Source: Streptomyces sp. V3I7
GTDB lineage: Bacteria > Actinomycetota > Actinomycetes > Streptomycetales > Streptomycetaceae
DNA length: 64,000 nt
NCBI RefSeq assembly: GCF_030817495.1
Contig: NZ_JAUSZK010000001.1
Location: forward strand, 1,591,001 to 1,655,000
Direction of reading: 5' to 3'
This document shows positions 33,870 through 42,575 of this stretch, one piece after another. Every line of letters starts with the position of its first letter. Positions within the stretch are counted from its first letter, which is position 1. The translations under genes were made by a program, and so were the position numbers. The notes below the pieces were generated by a model. It had not been told where the DNA came from, made no database searches, and worked only from the letters and a program-made list of their open reading frames with translations.

Positions 33870-35293
33870 GGTTTCACTGTGTCATGGGCCCGGTCGGTGA
33901 GGGGGGTGAGCCGGTGTGTCTGCCGTGCTCCGGGTACCGCGGCGGGCTGTTCGAGGCCGAAGGTGGTGAAGGCCGTCCGGGGTGGGAGGGGGTAGGGGTC
34001 TTTCCCGGTGAGGGTGTTGAGGATGGTGGCGCTGCGGTGGGCGGCGAGGCCGAGGTCGGGGGTGCCGACGCCGTGGGTGTGGAGTTCGGCGTTCTGGACG
34101 AAGGCGGTGCCGGTGATGGTGGGGTCGAGGACGAGGCGGTGGTGCTCGTCGACGCGGGGGCGTTCGCTGCTGTCGCGGCGCAGGTAGGGGTCGAGTCCGG
34201 CGAGGAGTTGGTCGAGGGGGCGTTCGTGGTAGCCGGTGGCGAGGACGACGGCGTCGGTGGTGAGGCGGGTGCGGGTGTGCTGCTGGGTGTGTTCGAGGTG
34301 GAGTTCGATCTTGGTGGTGGCCATGCGGCCGGCGGTGCGGACCTGGACGCCGGGGGTGAGGACGGCGTCGGGCCAGCCGCCGTCGAGGGTGCGGCGGTAG
34401 AGCTCGTCGTGGATGGCGGCGAGGGTGCCGGCGTCGATGCCCTTGTGCAGTTGGCCCTGGCGGGCGACGAGTTGGTCGCGGACGGGTTCGGTGAGGGCGT
34501 GGAAGTAGCGGGTGTAGTCGGGGGTGAAGTGTTCGAGGCCGAGTTTGGAGTACTCCATGGGGGCGAAGGCCTCGGTGCGGCCGATCCAGTGGAGGCGTTC
34601 GCGGCCGGTGGGGCGGTGGCGCAGGAGGTCGAGGAAGATCTCGGCGCCGGACTGGCCTGAGCCGACGACGGTGACGTGCCCGGCGGCGAGGAGGGCGTCG
34701 CGGTGGTCGAGGTAGTCGGCGGCGTGCAGGACGGGGACGCCGGGAGCGTCGGCGAGCGGCTTGAGGGGGCTGGGGATGTGGGGGGTGCTGCCGATGCCGA
34801 GGACGATGTTCCTGGTGTAGGTGCGGCCGAGGGCTTCGGCTTCGCCGTCGGCGTCGAGTTGGGTGAAGTCGACTTCGAAGAGGGCGCGTTGGGGGTTCCA
34901 GCGGACGGCGTCGACCTGGTGGGAGAAGTGCAGTCCGGGGAGGTTCTCCGAGACCCAGCGGCAGTAGGCGTCGTATTCGGCGCGGTGGATGTGGAAGCGC
35001 TCGGCGAAGTAGAAGGGGTAGAGCCGGTCGCGGGTCCTGAGGTACTGGAGGAAGGTCCAGTTGCTGGTGGGGTCGGCGAGGGTGACGAGGTCGGCGAGGA
35101 AGGGGACTTGGAGGGTGGTGCCCTCGATGAGGAGTCCGGGGTGCCAGTCGAAGCGGGGCCGTTGTTCGTAGAAGACGGTGTCGAGTTGGGTGAGGGGCTG
35201 GGCGAGGGCGGCGAGGGAGAGGTTGAAGGGGCCGATCCCGATGCCGGTCAGGTCGCGGGGTGCCGCGGGTTCGTGGTGTGGGGGGTGGGCCAT
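33866..35293 (-). CDS. L-lysine N6- / L-ornithine N5-monooxygenase (siderophore-type N-hydroxylase)
   Basis: A 475-residue flavin- and NADPH-dependent N-hydroxylase. FAD site: LTGIGIGPFNLSLAALAQPL near residue 15 (the GIGPFNLSLA form of this family). Substrate region: FDWHPGLLIEGTTLQVPFLA, DLVTLADPTSNWTFLQYLR. NADPH site: VTVVGSGQSGAEIFLDLLRH. C-terminal motif DAVVLATGYHERPL, then LGLAAHRSATILNTLTG. Relatives make the hydroxylamines needed for hydroxamate siderophores such as desferrioxamine (DesB) or coelichelin. No other siderophore gene is present in this window. ATG 35293. Just upstream is what looks like the scar of a deleted PLP decarboxylase gene. Confidence 0.9.
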   Translation of the reverse strand: MAHPPHHEPAAPRDLTGIGIGPFNLSLAALAQPLTQLDTVFYEQRPRFDWHPGLLIEGTTLQVPFLADLVTLADPTSNWTFLQYLRTRDRLYPFYFAERFHIHRAEYDAYCRWVSENLPGLHFSHQVDAVRWNPQRALFEVDFTQLDADGEAEALGRTYTRNIVLGIGSTPHIPSPLKPLADAPGVPVLHAADYLDHRDALLAAGHVTVVGSGQSGAEIFLDLLRHRPTGRERLHWIGRTEAFAPMEYSKLGLEHFTPDYTRYFHALTEPVRDQLVARQGQLHKGIDAGTLAAIHDELYRRTLDGGWPDAVLTPGVQVRTAGRMATTKIELHLEHTQQHTRTRLTTDAVVLATGYHERPLDQLLAGLDPYLRRDSSERPRVDEHHRLVLDPTITGTAFVQNAELHTHGVGTPDLGLAAHRSATILNTLTGKDPYPLPPRTAFTTFGLEQPAAVPGARQTHRLTPLTDRAHDTVKP

Positions 35294-35418
35294 CGGGGGG
35301 GTGGTTCCTTCCACGAGTTCGAGGAGCTGGGTCGGGTCGTCGGGGCGGGTGCGGTGTGGAGCAACGGCCTGAGGGCGCCCGGCCCTTCGGGTCCTGAGGT
35401 GAGGGGCGGCGTGCTCAT
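35248..35418 (-). pseudogene. Probable deletion scar of a PLP-dependent decarboxylase gene
   Basis: ATG 35418 has a strong GAGGAG ribosome-binding site seven bases upstream and reads MSTPPLTSGPEGPGALRPLL, an N-terminus I recall from Streptomyces pyridoxal-dependent decarboxylases that precede lysine N-hydroxylase genes. After that the sequence turns to low-complexity Pro/Thr residues and ends within the N-hydroxylase start. In another frame the same DNA reads RPDDPTQLLELVEG, which resembles the C-terminal helix of such decarboxylases. The simplest reading is that nearly the whole gene (about 480 codons) was deleted, leaving about 20 codons from each end. The identity rests on memory. Confidence 0.4.
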
Positions 35419-35603
35419 GGGCTCTCCTCGGGGGCACGGGCCTCGGGGGCAGGGTCAGGCGGGCTTGCCGGGGCGGCGCGGCCGGACTGCGCAACGATCG
35501 GAACCCGATCGTGGGTACTCCCGTGCGGCGAAAACGTGTGAGAGCGCCGGGTGAGGAAGGGGCGGCGCCGGGCGTGCGGTTGACGTGAGCCCGCGGAAAG
35601 ACG

Positions 35604-35641
35604 GACGTCCGCCCCGTCCTCGAGAGGGCGGGGCGGACGTC
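35604..35641 (-). terminator. Terminator after pepN
   Basis: GACGTCCGCCCCG-type stem: 35604-35618 pairs with 35627-35641 with one mismatch/wobble, 21 bases past the pepN stop. Confidence 0.75.
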
Positions 35642-35661
35642 GGCCGGGGTGAAGGGGGGTG

Positions 35662-38142
35662 CTACGCCTCCCGTACGCGCAACGCTCGTGCCAGGTCGTC
35701 GAGTTGGTCGGCGAGGGTGCGGCCGAGGGACGGGGCGGGGGCCGACTCGCGCAGGCAGGCCTCGCCGAGGGTGAGGGTCTCGGCGTCGACGGCGTGGGCC
35801 GGGAAGGCCCAGCGGCCGGCCGCGGTGGCGATGGCGGGGCCGCGGCGGGCGGCCACGGCGACGGCGTCCTCGAAGTAGCGCGGGATGTACTCCCGTACGA
35901 GGTCGGCCTGTTCGGGCTGCCAGAAGCCGCGGGCGGTGGCGGTGAACAGGTAGTTGGAGAGGTCGTCGGAGGCGAACATCGCCTCCCAGGCCGCGCGCTT
36001 GGTCTCGGGGTCGGGCAGACAGGCGCGGCAGCGGGCGGCGCCTTCCTGGCCGGTGGCGCTGGGGTCCCGGTTCAGTTCGGCGGTGATGGCGGCCTCGTCG
36101 GTGGCGCCGAGGACGGCGAGGCGGGCGAGGATGCGCCAGCGCAGTTCGGGGTCGAGTTCGGGGCCGCCGGGCACGGTGCCTTCGGCGAGCCAGGCGGCGA
36201 TGGTGTCGGGGTGGGCGGCGACGTCGATGAAGTGGCGTACGGCGACGAGGCGCAGGCCGGGGTGGTCGCCGTCCTCGCTGCGCCGGATGAGGTCGCGGCA
36301 CAGGGAACTGAGGGTGGCCAGGGCGGCGGGGCGTTCCTCGGGGCTCAGGTAGCGGTCGGCGACCTGGGTGGCGGCGAAGGCGAGGACGCCCTGGACGAGG
36401 GCGAGGTCGGTCTCGTGCGGGAGGTGGGTGCGGGCGGTCTCGAGGTAGGCGGCGGGCGGGAGTTCGCCGTCGCGGACGGCGTCCCTGAGAGCGTTCCAGA
36501 CGACGGCGCGGGTGAGCGGGTCGGGCAGGCCGGACAGGTGGGTGCGGAGCGTCTCGAAGGACTCGGGGTCGAAGCGGACCTTGGCGTAGGTCAGGTCGCC
36601 GTCGTTGAGGAGGAGCAGCGCGGGCCGTTTGCCGAGGGGGTGCGGGGTGGTCTGGGGGATGTCGAGGTCGACGCGTTCGCGCAGGGTGAGGCCGCCGTCG
36701 TCGGTGAGGTCGTGGTCGTAGAGGCCGGCGGTGACGCGGTGGGGGCGGCTGCCGGTGCGTTCGACGGTGAGGGTGCGGGTGCCGTCGGTGGTGTCGATGA
36801 GGGGGGTGAGGGTGTCGACGCCGGTGGTGCGCAGCCATGCGTCGGCCCAGGCGTGGACGTCGCGGTCGGTGGCGGAGGCGAGGGAGTCGATGAAGTCGGC
36901 GAGGGTGGCGTTGGCGAACCGGTGTCGTTCGAAGTGGGTGTTGATGCCGGCGAGGAAGTCCTTCTCGCCGAGCCAGGTGACGAGTTGGCGCAGGGCGGAG
37001 GCGCCCTTGGCGTAGGAGATGCCGTCGAAGTTGAGCAGGGCGGAGGCGGTGTCGTCGACGGCTTCGGGGGCGACGGGGTGGGTGGTGGGGCGCTGGTCGG
37101 CGTCGTAGCCCCAGGCCTTGCGGGTGACCCCGAACTCGACCCAGGGCTGGGTGAAGCGGGTGGCTTCGAGGGTGGTCTGGTAGCCCATGTACTCGGCGAA
37201 GGACTCGTTCAGCCAGATGTCGTCCCACCACTTGAGGGTGACGAGGTCGCCGAACCACATGTGGGCCATCTCGTGGGCGATGACCATGGCGCGGGTCTGG
37301 CGTTCGGTGTCGGTGACGGCGGAGCGGTAGACGAAGTCGTCGCGGAAGGTGACGAGTCCGGGGTTCTCCATGGCGCCGGCGTTGAACTCGGGGACGAAGG
37401 CCTGGTCGTAGGAGTCGAAGGGGTAGGGCTCGTTGAACTTCTCGTGGTAGCGGTCGAAGCAGGCGCGGGTGATGTCGAGGATCTCGTCGGCGTCGGTGTC
37501 GAGGTGGGGTGCGAGGGAGCGGCGGCAGTGGATGCCGAAGGGCAGGCCGCGGTGTTCGGTGCGGACCGAGTGCCAGGGGCCGGCGGCGACGGCGACGAGG
37601 TAGGTGGAGATGAGCGGGGTGGTGGCGGCGCGCCAGCGGCCCTGCCCGAGGTGTTCGGTGATGCCGTTGGCGAGGACGGTCCAGCCGTCGGGGGCGGTGA
37701 CGGTGAGGTCGAAGACGGCCTTGAGGTCAGGCTGGTCGAAGGCGGCGAAGACTCGCTGGACGTCGTCCATGAACATCTGGGTGTAGACGTACGTCTCGCC
37801 GTCGGTGGGGTCCGTGAAGCGGTGCATGCCCTCGCCGGTGCGGGAGTAGCGCATCGTGGCGTGGACGCGCAGTTCGTGCTCGCCGGCGGTGAGGTTCTTC
37901 AGGGGGAGTCGGTTGCCGTCGAGGCTCTCGGGGTCGAGGGGTTGTCCGTCGAGCGTGGCGGCGCGCAACTCGGCGGGCTTCAGCTCGACGAACGTGTCCC
38001 CGTCGGTCCGTGCGGTGAACCGGATCTCGGTGCGGGAGTCGAAGGTCTCGTCGCCGGTGGTGAGGTCGAGGTCGACCGCGTACCGGTGGACGTCGAGGAA
38101 CTGTGCTCGGAGCTGCGCTTCGTCGCGCGTCAGTACGGACAT
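35662..38142 (-). CDS. pepN: Aminopeptidase N (M1 family)
   Basis: An 826-residue zinc aminopeptidase. The substrate-binding GAMEN motif is in PEFNAGAMENPGLVTFRDD; the zinc site is VIAHEMAHMWFGDLVTLKWW, then NESFAEYMG with the third ligand Glu. The N-terminal beta domain (YAVDLDLTTGDETFDSRTEI) and the C-terminal ERAP1-like helical domain are complete. It removes N-terminal residues from peptides in the cytoplasm. I chose ATG 38142 (MSVLTRDEAQLR) by similarity to family starts; ATG 38151 three codons earlier has AGG nearer. Followed by a hairpin. It lies 244 bases upstream of the scar at 35248-35418. Confidence 0.96.
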   Translation of the reverse strand: MSVLTRDEAQLRAQFLDVHRYAVDLDLTTGDETFDSRTEIRFTARTDGDTFVELKPAELRAATLDGQPLDPESLDGNRLPLKNLTAGEHELRVHATMRYSRTGEGMHRFTDPTDGETYVYTQMFMDDVQRVFAAFDQPDLKAVFDLTVTAPDGWTVLANGITEHLGQGRWRAATTPLISTYLVAVAAGPWHSVRTEHRGLPFGIHCRRSLAPHLDTDADEILDITRACFDRYHEKFNEPYPFDSYDQAFVPEFNAGAMENPGLVTFRDDFVYRSAVTDTERQTRAMVIAHEMAHMWFGDLVTLKWWDDIWLNESFAEYMGYQTTLEATRFTQPWVEFGVTRKAWGYDADQRPTTHPVAPEAVDDTASALLNFDGISYAKGASALRQLVTWLGEKDFLAGINTHFERHRFANATLADFIDSLASATDRDVHAWADAWLRTTGVDTLTPLIDTTDGTRTLTVERTGSRPHRVTAGLYDHDLTDDGGLTLRERVDLDIPQTTPHPLGKRPALLLLNDGDLTYAKVRFDPESFETLRTHLSGLPDPLTRAVVWNALRDAVRDGELPPAAYLETARTHLPHETDLALVQGVLAFAATQVADRYLSPEERPAALATLSSLCRDLIRRSEDGDHPGLRLVAVRHFIDVAAHPDTIAAWLAEGTVPGGPELDPELRWRILARLAVLGATDEAAITAELNRDPSATGQEGAARCRACLPDPETKRAAWEAMFASDDLSNYLFTATARGFWQPEQADLVREYIPRYFEDAVAVAARRGPAIATAAGRWAFPAHAVDAETLTLGEACLRESAPAPSLGRTLADQLDDLARALRVREA

Positions 38143-38242
38143 GCCCGCCATGCTGCCTGATGGCGCGGACCACGCACAGGGGTGGTCCGGTCAGCGGCTT
38201 GTATCCGCGTCCGCGGCGACGCCCAGCGCGAGGGCGGCGCTG

Positions 38243-38281
38243 ATGCCGGGCAGGCATGCCGGGCAGGCATGCCGGGCAGGC
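38243..38281. repeat. 13-bp tandem repeat, three perfect copies
   Basis: ATGCCGGGCAGGC repeated at 38243-38255, 38256-38268 and 38269-38281, with a degenerate fourth copy at 38284-38296. It lies in the 236-base gap between pepN and the chorismate mutase gene, where the pepN promoter or leader should be. Confidence 0.9.
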
Positions 38282-38378
38282 GGATGCCGGACAGGAGCGG
38301 GCCGGCGCGGGCGGCGGCCGGGCCTGCTCCGCGCGTCCGTGTCACGCCGGTGCGTGGGGGCCGCCGGGTCGGCGGCGG

Positions 38379-38735
38379 TCAGTGCGTGCCGACCGCCGGG
38401 TCGGCGGCGGTGTCTCCGGCGATGCGCTCGTGGTGCCGGATCACCTCGGCGATGATGAAGCCCAGGAACTTCTCGGCGAACGCGGGGTCGAGTTTGGCGT
38501 TCTCGGCGAGGCTGCGCAGGCGGGCGATCTGCCGGGACTCGCGGGCCGGGTCGGCGGGCGGCAGCTGGTGGGCGGCCTTGAGGCGGCCGACCTGCTGGGT
38601 GCACTTGAAGCGCTCGGCGAGCATGTGGACGACGGCCGCGTCGATGTTGTCGATGCTGTCGCGGAGCCGGTCGAGCTCCTGGAGGACGGCGGCGTCGACA
38701 TCTCCGGTCCCGGTACCGGGGGTGCTGGTGGTCAT
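38379..38735 (-). CDS. Chorismate mutase (AroQ type)
   Basis: A 118-residue all-helical chorismate mutase: LDRLRDSIDNIDAAVVHMLA (helix 1), ERFKCTQQVGRLKAAHQLPP with the conserved catalytic Arg/Lys pair, ARESRQIARLRSLAENAKLD, and FAEKFLGFIIAEVIRHHE (C-terminal helix). It converts chorismate to prephenate, the first step towards phenylalanine and tyrosine, and so competes with TrpE for chorismate. ATG 38735. A stand-alone gene divergent from the one at 38893. Confidence 0.9.
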   Translation of the reverse strand: MTTSTPGTGTGDVDAAVLQELDRLRDSIDNIDAAVVHMLAERFKCTQQVGRLKAAHQLPPADPARESRQIARLRSLAENAKLDPAFAEKFLGFIIAEVIRHHERIAGDTAADPAVGTH

Positions 38736-38892
38736 GGGGGTCCACCCTATGCGGCGCGCGGAGCGCGGGACATCGCGCCCCGTCACCGCAAGCGCCCCGT
38801 CACCGCGAGCGCCCCCGCACCGCGCGCCCCTCACCGAGCCCGTGCCGCGCATACAGTGGTGGGGAGGTTCTGGGCGTCTTTGGGGGTAGGGC

Positions 38893-39774
38893 GTGGCGAA
38901 CGGCGGACCGGTCGAGCACGGCTACCCGCATCTGGAGACGGTGCGGGCCGCTGTCACCGCGCTGTACAGGCGGCTCTCGTACGACACGGTGCAGACCTTC
39001 GCGGCGAGTGTGGCCCCGGCGGACGTGGCGTTCTGCGACACCGACGACCTGTATCTGGGCGCGCAGCGGGTGGCCCGGGAGATGGTGCGGCACTTCCGGC
39101 TTCCCGACGCCCGGCTGGTGGTGAGCTTCCGCGAGATGACGCATGCGGCGAACGTGGAACTCGCGGCGGGTCCCGAGTACTTCGTGGAGCTGAACGAGCG
39201 GTTCCGTACGCATCGCCGGGACATCGGGGCGGCGCTGGCGCACGAGGTGGCGCACGTCTATCTGCACCGGCTGGACCTGTCGTTCCCTTCGACGGCGGAG
39301 AACGAGATCCTCACGGACACGGCGGCGACGTATCTGGGCGCGGGCTGGCTGCTGCTGGACGCGTACCGGGAGGACGAGGTGTCGTCGCAGAAGCTCGGGT
39401 ATCTCACGCCGGAGGAGTTCGGCTACGTCCTGGCGAAGCGGGCGCTGCTGTTCGGTGAGGATCCGTCGGTGTGGTTCACCAGTCCGCAGGCGTACACGGC
39501 GTACCGCAAGGGTCTGGACCGGGCTCGGCAGGACGCGGAGCAGCCGCCGCTGACGGGGGCCGGCTGGGCGGGGCGGAGGCGGTACGCCCGGGACCGGCGG
39601 CACGCTCCGGGGCCGCGGCCCGGTGTGCCGTACGCCTTCGCTCCCGACGGCCGGGGGCGGCTGCGGGTGTCGTTCCCCTGTCCGACGTGTCACCAGCGGA
39701 TCCGGGTGCCGGTGAGCGGCCGGGTGCGGGCGCGGTGCGCGCTGTGCCGGACAGTGCTGGAGTGCGACACGTAG
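38893..39774 (+). CDS. Putative zinc metallopeptidase with C-terminal zinc ribbon
   Basis: A 293-residue cytoplasmic protein. ALAHEVAHVYLHRLDLSF (about residue 118) has the HExxH zincin motif, and ENEILTDTAATYLGAGWLLL carries a downstream acidic residue (E/D) that could be the third zinc ligand, in the manner of IrrE/ImmA-like gluzincins. The C-terminal part ends in CPTCHQRIRVPVSGRVRARC followed by ALC, a CPxC...CxxC zinc ribbon. A basic Pro/Arg linker separates them. GTG 38893. I know of no characterised close homologue; peptidase activity is inferred from motifs only. Confidence 0.62.
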   Translation: MANGGPVEHGYPHLETVRAAVTALYRRLSYDTVQTFAASVAPADVAFCDTDDLYLGAQRVAREMVRHFRLPDARLVVSFREMTHAANVELAAGPEYFVELNERFRTHRRDIGAALAHEVAHVYLHRLDLSFPSTAENEILTDTAATYLGAGWLLLDAYREDEVSSQKLGYLTPEEFGYVLAKRALLFGEDPSVWFTSPQAYTAYRKGLDRARQDAEQPPLTGAGWAGRRRYARDRRHAPGPRPGVPYAFAPDGRGRLRVSFPCPTCHQRIRVPVSGRVRARCALCRTVLECDT

Positions 39775-39798
39775 GCGGCTGTTGCTGGTGGGGCGGGC

Positions 39799-41496
39799 TC
39801 AGTGCGGGTGTTCCCCGCCGGTGAGTTCCCGGTACTCCTCGGGGGTGGGTTTGGCCACGTGCGTCCCGGGTCCGTACATGCGGCGGGACAGCCGGGCGCG
39901 GAGCCGCTGGGAGCGGGTGACCTGGCGTCGTACGCCGCCCGCGTCCTCGCGCGGGCCGATCTCGTACGGCGGGTTCTGCTCGTGCTGGGTGAGGGTGAAC
40001 AGCTGTGCCTGGGTGAGGGGCTCGTGGACCTCGATGTACTCGCCGTGCGGCAGCAGCTTGATGGTGCCGGTCTCGCGGCCGTGCAGGACCTTGTCGCGGT
40101 CGCGCAGTTGGAGGCCGAGGCAGATCCGTTTGGTCAGCAGGAAGGCGAGGACCGGGACGACGAAGACGGAGACCCGTACGAACCAGGTGATCGCGTTGAT
40201 GGAGAGGTGGAGGTGGGTGGCGACGATGTCGTTGCCGCCGCCGATCAGCAGGACGACGTACAGGCTGAGCCAGGCGACGCCGAGGCCGGTGCGCACGGGT
40301 GCGTTGCGGGGGCGGTCGAGGAGGTGGTGCTCGCGTCTGTCGCCGGTGACCCAGGCCTCCAGGAAGGGGTAGAGGCCGAGGGCGAGCAGGAGCAGCGGGA
40401 AGAGGCTGAAGGGGATGAGGACACCGAGGGCCAGGGTGTGGCCGAAGGCGTTGATCTCCCAGCCGGGCATGACGCGGATCAGTCCCTCGGAGAAGCCGAG
40501 GTACCAGTCGGGCTGGGCGCCGGTGGTCACCAGGTCGGGGCGGTAGGGGCCGAAGGCCCAGACGGGGTTGATGGTGGCGAGGCCGCCCATCAGGGCGAGG
40601 ACGCCGAAGACCAGGAAGAAGAAGCCGCCCGCCTTGGCCATGTAGACGGGCAGGAAGGGCATGCCGACCACGGTCTTCTGGTCGCGTCCGGGCCCGGGGT
40701 ACTGGGTGTGCTTGTGGTGGAAGACCAGGATCAGGTGGGCGACGACGAGGCCCAGCATGATGCCGGGCAGCAGCAGGACGTGGATCGGGAAGAACCGCGA
40801 GATGATGTCGTGTCCGGGGAACTCGCCGCCGAACAGGAACATCGACAGGTACGTCCCGACGATCGGGACGGACAGGATCGCGCCGTCGGCGAAGCGGACG
40901 CCGGTGCCGGAGAGCAGGTCGTCGGGGAGCGAGTAGCCGGTCAGTCCGGTGATGATGCCGAGGAACAACAGGGTCCAGCCGAACAGCCAGTTGATCTCGC
41001 GGGGCTTGCGGAACGCGCCGGTGAAGAACACCCGCATCATGTGCACGAGCATGCCGGCGACGAAGACGACCGCGGCCCAGTGGTGGATCTGCCGGATCAG
41101 CAGGCCGCCGCGTACGTCGAAGCTGATGTGCAGGGTCGACTCGTACGCCTTGGTCATGACGATGCCGTCGAGCGGTTCGTACGAGCCGTGGTAGACGACC
41201 TCGGCGCCGCTGGGTTCGAAGAAGAGCGTGAGGTAGATGCCGGTGAGGATCAGGATGAGGAAGCTGTAGAGGCAGATCTCGCCGAGCATGAAGGACCAGT
41301 GGTCGGGGAACACCTTGCGCAGGTTGGTCCTGGCCAGGGCCATGAGGCCCAGCCGTCCGTCGGCCCAGTCGGCGATCCGCTCGCCTTTTCCGGGCGGGTC
41401 CTCGCGTGCCAAGCGAGCCTTGTGTGTCTCGTGTGTCTTGTGTGTCTTGTGTGCGGAGGGCCCTGACTCGTCTGCCGGTCGCGCGCGGTCGCTCAT
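39799..41496 (-). CDS. Stand-alone cytochrome b subunit (QcrB paralogue)
   Basis: A 565-residue membrane protein of the actinobacterial menaquinol:cytochrome c oxidoreductase b-type. The start ERIADWADGRLGLMALARTN, GEICLYSFLILILTGIYLTL, heme-ligand helices LIRQIHHWAAVVFVAGMLVH and HVLLLPGIMLGLVVAHLILV, and PDWYLGFSEGLIRVMPGWEI are all QcrB-like. About nine transmembrane helices and a C-terminal soluble tail (HGRETGTIKLLPHGEYIEVH) follow. The usual neighbours qcrC, qcrA and ctaC-F are absent, so it is a duplicate outside the main operon. The N-terminus has Lys-Thr-His triplets from a 9-base tandem repeat (41422-41452). Confidence 0.9.
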   Translation of the reverse strand: MSDRARPADESGPSAHKTHKTHETHKARLAREDPPGKGERIADWADGRLGLMALARTNLRKVFPDHWSFMLGEICLYSFLILILTGIYLTLFFEPSGAEVVYHGSYEPLDGIVMTKAYESTLHISFDVRGGLLIRQIHHWAAVVFVAGMLVHMMRVFFTGAFRKPREINWLFGWTLLFLGIITGLTGYSLPDDLLSGTGVRFADGAILSVPIVGTYLSMFLFGGEFPGHDIISRFFPIHVLLLPGIMLGLVVAHLILVFHHKHTQYPGPGRDQKTVVGMPFLPVYMAKAGGFFFLVFGVLALMGGLATINPVWAFGPYRPDLVTTGAQPDWYLGFSEGLIRVMPGWEINAFGHTLALGVLIPFSLFPLLLLALGLYPFLEAWVTGDRREHHLLDRPRNAPVRTGLGVAWLSLYVVLLIGGGNDIVATHLHLSINAITWFVRVSVFVVPVLAFLLTKRICLGLQLRDRDKVLHGRETGTIKLLPHGEYIEVHEPLTQAQLFTLTQHEQNPPYEIGPREDAGGVRRQVTRSQRLRARLSRRMYGPGTHVAKPTPEEYRELTGGEHPH

Positions 41497-41677
41497 ACGC
41501 CGCCTCCCCGTCGTCTGCCTTCAGGGTGGCACGGGGGCGCGGCTGGGCCAACGGTGTGGACGGGAGGGCTGGTTGATCACGAGCCCCGCGTTGATCTCCT
41601 GTCACACCCCTTCGCTATTTTGTTCGCCGCCGACCCCACCGGCGCAGTCCTGTCCCTGTGTCTTCGAGGAGCCGGCC

Positions 41678-42550
41678 GTGGATGCCCAGTCCGCTGTCAC
41701 CACCTGCTACCGCCATCCCAAGGTGGAGTCGCACGTCCGCTGTACGCGCTGTGACCGTTACATGTGCCCCGACTGCATGCGCGAGGCCTCCGTCGGCCAC
41801 CAGTGCGTGGACTGCGTGAAGGAGGGCGCGCGCTCGATACGCCGGGCACGGACGGCGTTCGGCGGCCGGATCACGGCGGTGCCGATCGTGACGTACGTGC
41901 TGCTCGGCCTCAACGTAGCCGCTTACCTGGGCGAGTTGGTGCGGCCGGGGCTGGTGCGCCGGTTCGACATGCTGGGTGCGGTGCCGCCGGGCTACCTCCC
42001 CGAGGGTGTCGCGTACGGCGAGTGGTACCGCCTGCTGACCAGCGGGTTCCTGCATCTGCTGCCGGACGAGGGCATCGGGGTGGTGCACATCGTGATGAAC
42101 ATGGCGTCGCTGTGGACCATCGGCCGGGTGGTGGAGGCGCAGTTGGGCCGGGTCCGCTACCTCGCCCTGTACCTGCTGTCGCTGCTCGGCGGCTCGGTCC
42201 TGGAGATGCTGATCTCCCCCGACGCCCGGGCCGTCGGCGCGTCCGGCGCGATCTTCGGGCTGGGTGCCGCGTACTACGTGCTGGCCCGCCGGCTGGGCTT
42301 CGGCATGAGCGAGGTCAACCGCTATATGACGGGGCTGCTGCTGTGGCTGGTGCTGTCGTCGTGGTTCGCCTCCTGGCAGGGGCACCTCGGCGGGCTGCTG
42401 ACCGGCGGCGCGGTGGCGCTGGCGTACGCGTACGCGCCGCGTGACGGGCGCCGGGTGCTGGTGCAGACGGGTGCCTGCGTGGGCCTGCTGGTGCTGCTCG
42501 TGGTGCTCGCCTGGGCTAAGGCCACGCAGCTCACGGGAGGGGCGGTCTGA
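41678..42550 (+). CDS. Rhomboid intramembrane serine protease with N-terminal zinc finger
   Basis: A 290-residue membrane protein. Residues 1-50 form a B-box-like zinc finger (CYRHPKVESHVRCTRCDRYM, CPDCMREASVGHQCVDCVKE). Six or seven transmembrane segments follow. The catalytic Ser is in AVGASGAIFGLGAAYYVLAR (GASG motif) and the catalytic His in WQGHLGGLLTGG; HIVMNMASLW carries the TM2 H-x-x-x-N motif. Rhomboids cut transmembrane substrates. GTG 41678 with GAGGAG upstream. The next gene begins 25 bases on, so they may share a transcript. Confidence 0.93.
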   Translation: MDAQSAVTTCYRHPKVESHVRCTRCDRYMCPDCMREASVGHQCVDCVKEGARSIRRARTAFGGRITAVPIVTYVLLGLNVAAYLGELVRPGLVRRFDMLGAVPPGYLPEGVAYGEWYRLLTSGFLHLLPDEGIGVVHIVMNMASLWTIGRVVEAQLGRVRYLALYLLSLLGGSVLEMLISPDARAVGASGAIFGLGAAYYVLARRLGFGMSEVNRYMTGLLLWLVLSSWFASWQGHLGGLLTGGAVALAYAYAPRDGRRVLVQTGACVGLLVLLVVLAWAKATQLTGGAV

Positions 42551-42575
42551 CCCGCCGCGCCGTACGGTGTCCGGC

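Noticed and set aside
33045..35600. Iron box upstream of the N-hydroxylase gene
   Set aside because: No TTAGG-type palindrome was found in the 300 bases before the gene, unlike the VIT gene.
35659..38160. An 833-codon plus-strand open frame opposite pepN
   Set aside because: Antisense shadow with Gly/Val/Glu-rich composition, typical of reversed high-GC codons.
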